Notes under the pieces: model-generated | What the model saw: only the letters and a program-made list of their open reading frames with translations | Database searches by the model: none | Told to the model about the DNA's origin: nothing | Position numbers and translations under genes: made by a program | Source of the DNA: Sphagnum magellanicum | Taxonomy: Eukaryota > Streptophyta > Sphagnopsida > Sphagnales > Sphagnaceae | Reading direction: 5' to 3' | Assembly (NCBI GenBank): GCA_021904315.1 | Contig: CM038908.1 | Location: 20,170,501 to 20,234,500, forward strand | DNA length: 64,000 nucleotides | Part shown: positions 1 to 12,500 of the stretch, one piece after another | How the letters are laid out: each line of letters opens with the position of its first letter | Numbering within the stretch: position 1 is the first letter of the stretch

Positions 1-139
1 ATTTTGAGTGAACTAATAATAGGGTTTCTGTCTAGGGTTTCTGTCTAGCACATTACTTGTGCTCTTGGATTCGGTAAGCGGATGCTGTTGGAGCACATTG
101 GTGGTGTGTGGAGTTGAAGAAGACGAAGAAGAAGAAGAG

Positions 140-1893
140 ATGGCGACGGTTTCGCAGGAAGGAGGGCCGCCTCCTGCGAAGAAGCAAGCAGAAGTGAGGC
201 TACAGCAGCAACAACAGCAGGAGAAACAGCTCTCCACAACAGGCAGGTAAGCACATCTTTTGAAAATTCGCACCCAAGAAAGTTTTCCATGTAGTCAGGC
301 TCGGAGGTGTGTCTTGTTTTGAGCATGAATGTGGTCTTGCTTTCTAGTACAGTAGATGTATAGGGAAGCCTCAAAGTTTTACTGCAGGATATGATGCTTT
401 TATAACAAGTGGTCAATATGGTTCTGTCTGGCGTTTCTGTCTAGGGTTTGTGGAGGTAGAGAAGGAGCCATAGCTATATTTATTTTGGTGTTCAGAAGAG
501 TGAAGTGTTCTGAAGCTGAGCTCTATTGTTGCTTCAGAACATTGAGAAGCTTATAAGCAGTTATACTTTTGCAAATTTTAGGGTTTTCCAAGGTTTGCCA
601 GAAATCATCATTTTACTTGCATGTAGACTGCTATCTATACTTTCTGTTTTTCCATGCAATCTTTGAGCATGCTGCTGCCTTGAGGTGCTGTAGAGGGGTT
701 TCAAAGCTGAATGAGACTGATGGTGGACGACAGCGCTTTATTCTGGAGCTGGAGTTTGTGCAATTATTAGCCAATCCTACTTATATTCACTGTGTGTTCT
801 CTCTCCTACCTCCTCTTGCCTTTTTCTTCCAGCTCCTATGTAATTTCTGTATTCTGTGAGCAGTGCAAATTATTTATCCTGCATTGTCAGCTTGAAAGCT
901 ACTGTAGCATCTGGATTGAGCCCCCCAGTCCAGACATCTGTGCCCTTTAATAGCATTGGCCCCACAATATGCCAATTTGAAGAAAGCACCTGCTGATGGG
1001 TTGCAGATCCATAATGTGACAGATCTTGCACAGAATCGATATTTTGATGATGAAGCATTTGTAGGGTACCTCAAATACCTTCTCTATTGGAAGCGACCTG
1101 AGTATGCCAAATTCATTGTGTATGTTTTCAAAACCTAGTCCAGTTAGTTGCTTTTTCCTCTTTCTCAATCTCCATGCATGTGTGTCACATGATCTGTAGA
1201 AATGCTTTGGATTGCCCATGAGAAGAGCTAGAGTCTCATATAAGATGTTACCACAATGTCTGATGGTTCAGATATCCACATGCATTTTTCTTTCTGGATC
1301 TCCTCCAAAGCGCACACTTTCGTGCAGCAATGGCACATCCAGCAAACAAGGTATGTCAAAATCTCTAGCACTTGCACATGGTTTTGGAAAGTTGGATATG
1401 GTCAGAGGGTATGTCTGTTGAAGAGTAGGATAGGCGTTCCATCTTCGTATTGCAAACTTGGTGTGTCAGGCTGTGAGGTCCCATCCTGTGTTTCCTGCTC
1501 TTTGCACCTTCCAAACAAATTGTATGAAATTCCTTCCTTTGAATCTTTTTTTCCATTTGTGAAAACTTGGTGGTCAATTGAGTCATAGTATTTTTGTTCC
1601 ATGATATTTGGTGAGATTGGCAACACTTGCTTGTTGGATGTTTCTAAATGAACTGCATTTTTGGTGTGTGTGTGTAGGAGGTTGCACATCGACAGCAATT
1701 TTATTTTTGGAAACACTATCGAAACAATCGGTTGAAGCACATTCTACCCCGTCCTATGCCCAAAGATCCTGCTCCACCACCACCAATGCCACCGCCAGCC
1801 TCCACACCTGTTCTGCCTCCAGTACCTGTTAAACCTGAAGGTACCACCCGAGCAGGAGCTGGAGAGCGAAGGAAAAGGAAGTATGCAAATTAA
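140..1893 (+). CDS. MED31: Mediator subunit 31 (MED31/SOH1), five exons, complete
   Basis: MED31 is a small conserved subunit of the Mediator middle module, which links transcription factors to RNA polymerase II in the nucleus. Exons that splice cleanly at GT-AG sites: 140-246, 694-791, 1023-1119, 1272-1350 and 1678-1893, giving 198 aa. The conserved core spans residues about 48-140: RQRFILELEFVQLLANPTYI, then LAQNRYFDDEAFVGYLKYL, then YWKRPEYAKFIV, then FRAAMAHPANK and a QQFYFWKHYRNNRLKHIL block. Two codons are created across junctions and restore family residues (Tyr69 of IHYLAQ and Val101 before YPHA). The N-terminus has a run of Gln (residues about 24-29); the C-terminus is proline-rich and ends basic (GERRKRKYAN). 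The start is the first ATG in frame with the core, preceded by a GAA-rich leader. Length is close to the plant orthologue. Identification is very secure; the exact end of exon 1 is slightly less so. Confidence 0.95.
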
Positions 1894-2224
1894 TGTGACA
1901 TGACTTGGGTTTTTTACTCTGCAGCAATATCATCACCAAGCACCTGAAATGGGTTTCAAAGAGAGATCCTCAAGTCTGCCCTCAAGGATGCCAGTTCCCT
2001 TCTGCTTCTGTAAGCCCAACAAAAGAGGAGAATCAGAGAAACCTTGGCATCACATTTTGTCTCACTAGCTGAAGTACGCTAACAATGCACTGTATGTTTT
2101 TTGATACTGTATCAGCACTTGTGTACATCAAATTTATTCAATTGACAAGACAAGTAAGTGGATGGACACAGGCAAATGGAATGAATGGAAGAGCATGGTC
2201 CTGTGATTAAAGAAGGAAGGATTG

Positions 2225-3115
2225 CATGTAAAGTCCTAAACATTTGTGGAAAGTACTTGACATTTGTGGTTTCTCAAATGTGCATTAAATACTCTACATT
2301 CATGGATCCTCAAATATGCATAAAAGTACTTGACATTCTCAAAAAATACTTGACATATGTGGTTTCTTGAGTATGGATAAAGTATTGGACCTTTTTTTGT
2401 TTTCTCAAATATGCATTCAAGTACTTGGAATTTTCGTTTCTCAAATACGCATGAGACACATTACATTCACATAAAATACTCAGCGGTCATGGTTTCTTGA
2501 GTACTAATGTAAAGTATTCAACTTTTTGTGTTTTCTTGAATGTGTATATAAGGTAATTGGCATTCCCATAAAATACTCCACATTTGTGATTTCTTGAATA
2601 TGCATAAAGTATTGGACATTTTGTGTTTTCTCAAAATACACATGAAAAATACTCAACAAGTTGTGAGTTCTTGAATACACTCATAAAGTACTTGACATTT
2701 TGTGTTCCCTCAAATAAACATAAAATATACTTGGAACATTCCTTGTTTCTCAAAATACAGAGAAAATATTCAACATTTCTTGGTTTCTAGAACAAACGTA
2801 TTAAGTACTTGACAATTCTTTGTTTCCTCAAACATCCATAAAATACTTGACATTTGCATGAAATGCCATATTACCATGACAAGTTCAACATCTCTGAAAA
2901 TAAGAGCTATAATTTTCCTCTTTGAATTTCTTTGTTTTGGAAATTTTCAACATTTCTGAAAATAATAGGTATAATTAGTGTCAAGGAAGTTGCCAAGGTA
3001 ATACCGTACTCGACATTCCTGAATACGTAGCCGTATAAAGTACTCGACGTTTGGTTTAGTTTACCATAAATACGCATACAAATACTCGACAGCCGTGGTT
3101 TCTTGAATACGTACA
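2225..3115. repeat. Degenerate tandem repeat, roughly 40-45 bp unit
   Basis: The stretch repeats a phrase of the kind AAAGTACTTGACATTTGTG followed by TTTCTCAAATATGCAT, about twenty times with heavy drift in spacing and sequence. The last units (from about 3000) are less decayed and keep CpG (for example tactcgac), while earlier units read tacttgac, as expected if methylated CpG sites mutated to TpG. No reading frame survives through it. Confidence 0.75.
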
Positions 3116-3120
3116 TTCTG

Positions 3121-3474
3121 GTCTTCGTTGTCGCCGTCCCTCGCAGGCACGCGGTGAGAGAGAGAGAGAGAGCTGTCGGCGCCTGAGTCCTCCCTCACGT
3201 GGGCGCCTTGCATAAGCTCTTTCTCTGCTGCTGTTGCTGCTACGACTCCCTTCTGCGATTCATGCAATAAGCATCTTTGACTCTTTGTTTTTATTTTTCT
3301 CTAATTTTTTTATTGTGGTTTTTTGCAATCTTCTTTTGGGTTCTTTTGTCTTGTAATAGAGATTCGAGATCAAACAGAGAGAAAGAGAAAGATTCGGGAA
3401 TTTTGTGATTGTGCTGGTGGAGGGACGTCAGACTCCCCTATGGAATACCAAAAAGGCCATCTCCAACAACACCC
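3121..3474. other. Non-coding, short GA tract
   Basis: No gene is visible. There is a short (GA)n tract near 3161-3171 and an AT-rich stretch after it. Confidence 0.5.
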
Positions 3475-3890
3475 CTTGCCCAAGGAAAGAGTCGATTAGC
3501 TTGGGGAAGATTCTCTTTGTTGTAAAAGGTTCCCAATTTTAAAATCCTGATGTGGAGTGCAAGGTTTTGAACCTCATGCATCTGGAGCACACAATACATG
3601 GGTGCAAGGTCAAGTGAGCACACAGTAAATGGGTGCATGGTTAGGTGCATATGCACAATGTATTTTATACATATCATATATGAATATATCATACCATATT
3701 TTAAGTTTTCACGGTGTGCACTACATTTAGTTTGTGTGTGTGTGTGTGTGTGTGTGGAGGAGAACACCCCATGGAATAGAAGGGAACTATGGTGGAGACA
3801 AGGCAACATAGCATTGCTCCTCACACTTTGCTTCTTAGCTTCCAAAGTTTTTGGATTTCTAGAATTGCTTGTTGCAATAGTACTATTGTA
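3475..3890 (+). repeat. Dispersed repeat, old copy (pairs with 14885-15325)
   Basis: This segment matches the reverse complement of 14885-15325 over several blocks: GGGGAAGATTC/GGGGAAGGTTC, then a shared CTGGAGCACRC phrase, a shared GGTCARGTGAGCA phrase, and the block GGAGAACACCCCAKGGAAT near 3757-3775. Where the other copy has CpG (acgcggtagatg, atacgtatcgtatatacg) this copy has TpG or CpA (acacagtaaatg, atacatatcatatatg). It also holds a (TG)n microsatellite at about 3732-3756. The family was not recognised, and the long open frames in it are not supported as genes. Confidence 0.65.
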
Positions 3891-5657
3891 GAAACTTATT
3901 ACATTCATGAAAAGTTGAAAAACTTTGTGTGATCAATAGATTAAAAGACATAATAGTCAATTTGATTTCTTGGAATAATCAACAAATCAATGAAGGCATA
4001 ATGAGTTCTCCTTACCCTTTTTTTGTTATTGTCATACATACATAATTAAAACACTTGTAGAAATTGAATTTTTCAGTGTTTAGTGATTAAGGTTCAAGGA
4101 CTAGTGTGCAAATGCCAAAGTCAAAAGTCTGAATTTTTGGGAGGTTTTTCATCATTTTTTGTGGATCACAATACTTTCTACTCTTGTTCTAGAGTTGTCA
4201 ACGGCATTTGGGTTTGTTGCATTTTGGAATGCTTGAGTGCATCATGATGATTAACTACAAACTTCAAGAAAGTTGGTAGTTAAGTTGTTTGTGCCAAACT
4301 ATAGTTTTCACATGGGAAACCATTTTGGGGACTACCAATTGTCCAATGCTAAGATTGTGCATCTTTTGTGTGTTGGTGGAACAATTGAGGTTTGGATGCT
4401 TCGACAAAAACTCGCTAACTATTGTATGTACAACCTCCTTCCTCCCCCCTTGATCCATACATGTACCCATTATCTTAAGACTTATGTATTTCATACAAGT
4501 AATTTCATGAAGGGATTACCCTCACATGCTTTGCATAAATAAATGGGCATCTTTGTATTTTTTTTTCACATATGTAACACTAAATTCAAAGATGTTTATG
4601 ATTAAACTTAACATTGTATAGGTTTTACCTCTCGTACATTTTGCTAATGTTCAACTTTAGTTTTTTTGTTTTTGGATGTGATAGATCCAATAACAAGAAT
4701 GAAGGTATCAAATTGGAACAACTAGTGGATAAAAAACATTTGACTTCATTGCCAACCCACCTACTATGCACTAGGAATTCCTACCTAAGGTATGTTAGTG
4801 GGCCTTCTCTTTCTATGATTAATTATCTAAAGCTCTAGATATGGCGGCAAAGTTCATCTTTGACCATGTTGGCTCAAACTTGTTTAACTTTCTTTCGTGG
4901 TTGACTTTTGTGGTTGACTTTTGTTTTTTCACTTTGCTTCACAAAATATTTGCATGAAATTGTGATTTTTTACACAGAGATCAATGTAGATGACAATCTT
5001 CAATTGAAATTTGTTATGCCTAACACAAACATGCTTTGCTCCAATCAAAAAGACAATTGTAGAAGAATGTTGGTATTTGCTTTGCTTGTGATAAACCTTG
5101 TAACTCTCCCCATGGGTTATGAAGGAACAACATTGGAAGGTTTGTACTTGGAAAATATGTAGTTGATTAGAATCAAATGTTAATTCAAAAGCACTTCTTA
5201 AAATGAAAATTGAAGAACTTGTGTTTGTCCAACAATCATGAGGAATGTACTCCCTAAAGGTGTACAACTTTTGGTATGTTTGGAAATTAGACCTTCCAAT
5301 GTTTGTCAATAAAAAGTTGCCCGAAGTTTAGAAACAATGTGTGTAAATTTTGTTCTTCAAAATTTTTGATCCATAATATTAGTTAGAACTTTAATATGCG
5401 GAATTGTGTTTCTAGTTCCAAATTTCTTTCCAATTGTATCATTCAATATATGAAAATGGGTCATTTTTTCATAGGACTAGTACCACATCATAATCCAAAT
5501 TGACAATTTGGTTTGAAATCTAAAAAATTACATTGTGATACATCCAAATTATTAAAGTTTAGGTGATATGGAATGGACCATGATTGTTTTTCCATGGTGG
5601 ATGTATATCTCCAAGTGAATGAGTTCTTATGCCTCTTCAAAGAGGTTCACATGTCTA
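3891..5657. other. AT-rich stretch without supportable gene
   Basis: Several open frames of 70-126 codons occur on both strands (for example 4273-4542, 4614-4838, 4908-5162 and 5309-4929), but none shows a recognisable domain, continuous frame or splice structure. They may be remnants of a decayed coding sequence or chance frames. Confidence 0.4.
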
Positions 5658-5957
5658 TCTCATATATTAAAGCTACAGTGTCTGTTTGTCTATCTATCCG
5701 GCCAGTGACTGGAAGAATTTTCTAGTCATTGCCCGAACCTTTGTTTTTTTTTTTTGATGGGTTTTGTTTTTTGTGACAATTATTACCCAACTGACAGGGG
5801 GGGGCTAGCAAGGGGGGGCCAGCACGGGTGGCAGGGGCTAGCACGAGTGGGGGGGGGGGCACGAGCGGGGAAGGACCGGGCGGAGTGGGGGCACGGGCAG
5901 GAAAGGACCGGGCGAGGGGAAGCTCGATAGGTGCATTATGCACTAAGTTCACACTAG
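5658..5957 (+). mobile_element. Short non-autonomous Helitron candidate, G-rich
   Basis: The left end reads A|TCTCATATATTAAAG, followed by the TGTCTGTTTGTCTATC pattern seen at the head of the other Helitron candidate at 33662. The right end is CTAG|T (5954-5957), preceded by a small perfect hairpin GTGCA-TTA-TGCAC at 5931-5943, ten bases before CTAG. TC at the 5' end, a hairpin followed by CTRR at the 3' end, and insertion between A and T are the known marks of Helitrons. The interior carries dense runs of G (5800-5900). There is no coding capacity, so mobility would need a replicase supplied from elsewhere. Confidence 0.55.
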
Positions 5958-6829
5958 TTCATATAAAATATTTTGCCTATCTTGTAAAAGACATTCCTAT
6001 TAGGCCCTTAACAACGTTAGTGTCATTAATAAACATAGAACTTTGGTATGCTTGGAGTTAATTATGCAATTTCACATCATGGAAAATTCTAATTAGTATG
6101 GTGTGTTGGGCTATTTATCTCCCATAACAAGTTGACCATGTCATTCATCATGGGCAATCTATTATGGGTAATATTGACATATTATTTTTAGATAGAAGGA
6201 TGCTTAAATTCGGAAAGCATGTTAAATGACTTTTTCTTTTCTTCTAAATCTAATTAAAGTTCTTTTCCTATGTGAATAAAATGGACAAAAATTAAACTCC
6301 ATTTTCTCCACTATGAACACAAAATGTTAATTGATTCAATGGATAATTGGGGGAAGGATACAACTAGAAAAGGTGCTTGCAAAATATGGAATATCCCCCC
6401 ACCTTAAAAACCACCTCATGAAGACTCTAGTGTTGGTGAGATTGAGGGCCATGGCAATTTATGTTTTTTCAAGTTGGTCTTTGATATATTATATTATCAC
6501 CATAAGTTCAAATTCCATTCAACATAATGCAAAGTTCATAGACCTCTTGAAAGGTTCCCACTTGTGATAGTTCATAACAAAATGGAAATATAAGTTATAA
6601 AATTGATAACATTTTCAATTAACTATTGGGTGAAAGCATGGTAAAGTAGAAAAAAATTTATCCTTGTCACCCAAAAAGAGAAGTAGCCATAAACAAGTTT
6701 TAATGTATAAATAATTAAAATGTTTTTTTAATTTAATGATCAAGATGAGGATATCACAATGATGTTGATTAATTGTCACAAATGCCAATGCAATGGAATT
6801 CATTCATTTGAATGTTCATCCATAACTTT
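5958..6829. other. AT-rich non-coding stretch
   Basis: I see no domain-bearing frame, RNA gene or repeat with clear ends here. Confidence 0.4.
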
Positions 6830-7100
6830 TATTGAACTTGTACATAATTCTTAGTTTAATTTCAATTCACTATTAATTAACTTCAAGTTAAATCTTAGTT
6901 CATTTTTAATTAACTCCTTGTTAACTTTTTGTTACTTTTAATTAAATTATATTTAAGTTTGAGTTAATTCCCAGTCAACTTTGAATTAAGTTCAAATTAA
7001 TTCCCGGTTAACTTTTAGTTAAATCATAGTTAACTTTAATTAATTTATAGTTGACTCTTAATTAAGTCCTAATTGAATTTTAGTTAATTCATCAATATTG
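6830..7100. repeat. Degenerate TTAA-rich short tandem repeat
   Basis: Phrases of the kind TAGTTAACTTTTAATTAA and AATTCCCGGTTAAC recur every 20-30 bases with drift. It reads as an old minisatellite made of AGTTAA/TTAATT words, without coding capacity. Confidence 0.55.
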
Positions 7101-7679
7101 GACTTTCAATTAAGAAGGTTCTCAAAAAGTTTTTTATTTGATGCACACATAGAAGCCTCCTTAGAAACTTCTTTGAACTAGGTCCCCAAAAATGTATAAA
7201 TAAAAATAGAACCCCTTCATTTCTTTTAATCTATTCAACATCTGTCTTAGGCACAATTTTGCACCATAGCCTTGTCATGTTTTTTTCATGTTCATGTTTA
7301 CATATGTTAAGCATAATAAAGATCCATTTTCATATTTGTTTTGCACATCTCATGTTCTTGTTTTTAGTTCTTATGTTCTTGTTTTTGAATCACATAATCT
7401 TTTCTTGTTCCTTGTTTTAAAGTTAAACTAGACCTTTCATTTAACCTTTGTTATTATGGTTCTTCGTGTTTTTGACAGTTTGAATAGACTCCATTAGGTC
7501 TACATCTATCTTTACATCTATAAGTCATTTAGGAGTTATTCCTTTTGAATTAAATGTGGACTACTTTTCTTTTTCAAAGGAAAAGTTTTCAAAAATGGAT
7601 TACCCACTTTTTGTTGACAAAGGTTATGGATTACCCACCTCTTGTTAGTGTCATATTTCACAATGTTCATAATCATGTC

Positions 7680-7920
7680 TATAGCCACGGAAGAAGTCCT
7701 TGTTATCCTTAGGAATCTTGAACATGAAAGTCAAGTACTTCGTGAATTTGTTGTTCATTTGCAAACCAATCAAGCTTCAACCTTTTTGGAATGTGTTTCG
7801 ATAACATAACCCTAACCAAAGGAGCCATGAATTACCCTACCTAACAAGTTTGATGGCACATGTAATGACATTAAATTTATGTAAGGTTTAACATATGTTC
7901 TTTGTGCTTACACATTGAAC
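7680..7920 (+). pseudogene. Trace of a Ty3-type retrotransposon gag
   Basis: Near 7825-7875 one frame reads EP*ITLPNKFDGTCND, which resembles the start of the plant Ty3 gag core (EPRI-LPEKFDGTR). The stop is TGA where CGA (Arg) is expected, and Cys (TGT) stands where CGT (Arg) is usual; both fit CpG decay. Upstream, a frame rich in Leu, Gln and Glu (EEVLVILRNLEHESQVLREF) resembles the usual N-terminal helix. No protease, reverse transcriptase or LTR pair was seen. The call rests on a short motif and could be wrong. Confidence 0.35.
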
Positions 7921-7996
7921 ATATATGCATCTATTACCTATATATTAACAATTATTGCCAGATTTTGGTAAGTTTGAAACTTTATATAGAAGATCA

Positions 7997-9588
7997 CACT
8001 ATAAGAAAACATGATTTTTCAAAAGGCCAACTTGACCAAAGTGTTCACATTGACCAAAGGGTATGTCCATTTTGATTAAAAGTTTGGGGCATGAAAACAC
8101 ATGTTACATTTGACCAAAACATTTGACTGAAACGACATTTTTGACCAGTGTCAAGTCGAATATATGGTCAAAATGGACAAACATCCATCAAAACGGTCAT
8201 GGTTTAATCAAATTGGCCATATTGAATGGATAGGGGTTAGTCAAATTGACCATTATGATTTGACACTTAGTCAAATGAACCATACTCATTTGATGACTTA
8301 GCCTACTTGTTAAGCTTAAGCTACCTACTTAACCTAACATAACTATTAAATTAAGTTAAACCTAAACTACCTATCTAATTTAACATAATTAATAAGTTAA
8401 TAAGTTATTTGTAAAGTAATAACCTGTCTAATAGGTTACCTAGGACTACTAAGTAACCTATAACTACATAGTGTAAGCCTTCTAAATGGGTACCCTATAT
8501 GACCTATGCTTACTAGGTAAACCTATTAATGATGTAGGTGGAGGCCTACATGAATGTTTACAGCTGCAATAGGTTAATTGTCATGGGTTCAAGACATTTT
8601 GGACTTACAACTAAGGTATGTAGTTTAACCTAAGCCTATTAGGTAGGTACATAACCTAGGCTAGGCCACCTAAGCTACCTTGGTAGGTAGCTTAACCTAA
8701 TATTAGGTAGGTAACTCAAACCTAGTCTATTTAATAGGTTAAACTACCTACCTAGTATGCCAAGGTTAAATCTATTAATTAAAGGCTAGTAGGTATTTAC
8801 ATAACTTATTAAATAACATAAATGTAGGTAGGTATAAACATAGACCTAGTAGGTACTTATAAGGCTTGATAAATTATATAAACCTACATGTTGCCTAAAT
8901 ACATGCACTTATTAATATGTACCTCCTACATGCCTAGGTTAACCTACCTATAACCTACCTATTTATGTAAATAATGTAAAAACATTTTAGTTCATTTAAT
9001 GCAATATGTTGAAAAAAAATTCATGGAAGTTGATTACAATATGTTGGTCCAAAATCATGTTCATTACAATATGTTGTCCAAAAAAATTCACATTATGAGG
9101 TGGCGGTGCAATGGTTAAGGACTTGATTTTTCGTTGTGAAAGTGAAGAATTCAAGTCCCCACACTTGCAACCTAAACTACCTTGGCTACTTAGGTGACTT
9201 AATTAGGTGGCCTAGGTTGCAAAGCTTACTAGACCACCTAGGCTAGGTTATTTGGCCTAGCCTAGGCCTAGGACATAGGGTTGGTAGGTAAATAAATGAA
9301 TTTTTTGGCATTAATTATTAGGCTTATCAAGTAGGGTAGAGTACTTAATTAATATTTTCATATTAATTTTGAATAAAATAATTTAAATAATATATAATTT
9401 TGGTTGTTGCCCAAATTATATTATTGTCGTGGTGGTTTAATAAATAAAAACCCAGTCCAAATGGTTAGGTCCAAATCGACTTGTTCAAAATGGTACTTTG
9501 GTGAAATTGGACATGGGGGCCAAAAAACCATATGGGGGGTTTTTTTGACTAAAATTTTCGCTCAAAAAAATCGGGATTTCTTGTAGTG
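7997..9588 (+). mobile_element. Non-autonomous element with CACTA-like inverted ends
   Basis: The left end reads CACTATAAGAAAACATGATT and the right end is the inverse of CACTACAAGAAATCCCGATT, which agree at most positions and match the CACTACAAGAAA type of end typical of plant CACTA (En/Spm) elements. An ATC triplet lies beside both ends, offset by one base on the left, so a 3-bp target duplication is possible but not clean. The left 300 bp repeats TTGACCAAA/TTGGTCAA words. Related sequences lie at 47609 leftwards (inverted) and 57234 rightwards. There is no transposase. Confidence 0.55.
8290..8990. repeat. ACCTA-rich low-complexity interior
   Basis: Inside the CACTA-like element the sequence is dominated by CCTA, TAGG and AACCTA words (for example taggtaggtaacctaa) with no fixed period. 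A similar ACCT-rich tract occurs at 46130-46480. Confidence 0.6.
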
Positions 9589-12500
9589 ATCCCAAATATT
9601 ACATCTTTGATTTGCTTGGTGTTTGTGCTTTACAAGAGGCCATAATCAAGACTAAAAAAGGAGAACTTCAATGAGAACTCTTGATATATTCTCCACAAAA
9701 AACATATATTATGGATCAACCTTAACTTGATGGACTACTATACACCCCAATTTGTCCAAATATAATTTTTTTCTTTCTTGTTAATCATTTTTTAATTGCA
9801 AATCAATCCTCCTATGTGCATTTCTATGATTTGAATGAACCCAAGAGGGTGTAGTTATGTTAATAGGAACTCAAAGTAGTCGTAACCATTGCTTAATTTT
9901 ATGTTTTTTACACACATTAAAAAAAACATTAACTTGAAAATAAGTTAATTTTTTTCCACATTATCAAATCTAATATCTTATTTTATAAATGTCCAAAATA
10001 AAAAATTATTCATCAACATTTAAACTTTCAAAAGTAATGTAAAAAGACTTGTAACCATTGTTTTTAAGCAGTACAAGGACTTGTAAATGGACTTGGAAAA
10101 CTTTGAAAATAACATATTTTGGCAAATAATAGAAGAGCTTTAATATGTCCATTTGGTGAAAGAATAAATGGAACAAATTGAGGAGCTTTAGTAATATCAC
10201 CATTCATTTAAAAAAGGGATCAAGTTGTAGAGTTCCATTATTCCATTCATTAAATTAAATTAAATGGAACAAATTGAGGAGCTTTATTACCTCTTTTTGT
10301 TCAAAAAATTAAATAAAACATTGTTTAAATTGAAAGGAATTGAGGAACATTATTACTTGCACTTGTTCAAATTAGTTGGTCCCTTTTAAGACTTAGAATG
10401 GAAATAGGCTTGGCTCTTAATTATGGAATTTCTTTTTGCCCATTTTACTTTCATGATGTAAAGATTCAACATTACAAATTTCATTCGACATTATTTGGTC
10501 GAATATCTTTGGTTAGTTTTCTTCTCCTAGCAAATAAGAATGTGTTGCCAACAAGGAATCCAAAAAATTTAGTTGTATCAAAATGTTTTAACAAACTTTT
10601 GTTTATTAGTTGACTATTTGTCCCAAGGAGGTTATTACTTGTATATTTTAAGAAACACTTGAAATAAAAGGATATTTTTAAATTTGTTATGAAATTATCG
10701 CATATTTTGAATATAATGTAGGTATGTTTTAAAATATAATAGTTATATTTAAAATATATTCTCATAATGAATCATAGGCACCATATTTACATTGAAGTGA
10801 ATTATTTTTTAATAGGTTACACCCTATATTATTTTGGACGTCATTTCAAATAAAATGAAATTGACAAATCCTTGACATATTTGTACTTTTTATTGAAGAG
10901 CCACTCACTGCCTTTAATTCAATATAGGCCTCATGATATGTAAACTTTACAAACTTGAGCCTATTCACATACACATTATATCTAGCCCTACCAACAATAC
11001 ATCTAAATCTCACTAGACATTGTGCACAACTCTAAATTTATCATGTTGCACATATAGGTTTTTTATTTAAGCAACTAGGTCTATGCTTACCATTTCAATT
11101 AAATATGTGTCATGACATGGAAAACTTGGAAGAATAAAAAAGTGATGTTTATATCATTTGTCCTTAAAATAGAACACTAAAGATGTAAAAGGGTTGATGT
11201 GTAGGTAAAATACATGAACATCCCATAACATGGATTGGTTGAATGTTAAATAGAGGGAAAGAAAATGAATATTATGGGGTTAGGCTTAAATTCACCTCTT
11301 GTATCTCTTTTTGGCTTCATTTATAGTTGCACAAATGTCACGAATATATTGCCTTTTTATCCAATCACAATAGTTTGGGGAAAAAATTTTGAATTAAAAA
11401 AAATGCATGACAAATAATGTTATGGAATTCCTTAAGTTCCTCACATGGGTGCAAACAAGTTAATATAAGCCATTGGTGCCCCCTTAGGTGACTACTTTTT
11501 GGGGAATATCTTTGGGAATATTTTTGGAAAAAATAATTTCATTTCATTTTCTTTCTTTTTTCAACAAATGCTTGTACTTGGACCTCTTTAATTTTTTTCC
11601 ATTGTAATTTATTTTATTTTTGAGCAAATACATGTGATGAAGTAATTCCATTTGCTATTTGAAAATATAATGAATATTAATGCAAACCTTCATGGATATA
11701 TCATATCAAAATGCTAAAAATTCACCAATCTAAATATGGTACTTATGAATTCAATTCCATAATATTTCACAAGATCAAAACAAAATTTACAAATTCAAAG
11801 AGTAGGATTTAAGAAAAAATAATTTCTTATGAAATTTCCATTAATTTTTATCCCAAGGTACAAAAAAATTGATTCAAATTTTTGAGAAATTATAACATAT
11901 CAATTTATAGAATGTTTGTGTAATATCTTCATTATCTTCATTTCAAAAAAATTTGACAAGAGCAATTTCATGTGAGCTGAATAATTTTGTGTTTGTTATC
12001 ATGACAAACTTGAATCCTTTGATAAAACATGAATTGAAGATTTGCTTAATGAATTTCTAAAATCTTTTAACCAATTTTCATACAAACATTTTTGGTTTGT
12101 ATAGATGGTGAAATCTGTTAATTTGTTTGATGGTATTGATACATTACATTTCCTTGATAGGTAATTTGTTCTATCCCCTCACGCATATGCATTCATTTTG
12201 ATAGTTTCGATGAATTAAGCCTTTAACTTGAACCCTAACAATTATTTATGAAAAGGCAAAAATATCCAAAACAACATTCAAAGATAACATAAAAATGAAT
12301 TCATTCAAAACCTTATGAAAAGCACAAAACACTTCTAAACAATTATATATGAAATTGAAAAAATCACCATATGATAAAAAATACTCACAATTTATATACC
12401 AAAAAACCATTGACATTGTGACATTATATTACTTTTGTTGAAAAGGCAATGCATGATGTTGCCTTTCAAGGTGAATCTTGGATAATAACACAAATGCCCT

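Noticed and set aside
4260..5310. Cluster of short frames on both strands
   Set aside because: No family match, no consistent splice sites, and frames overlap on opposite strands.
9101..9172. tRNA-like stretch (GGTGCAATGGTTAAGGA ... AATTCAAGTCCCC)
   Set aside because: A and B box-like words are present but no cloverleaf can be folded; at best a decayed tRNA-derived SINE head.
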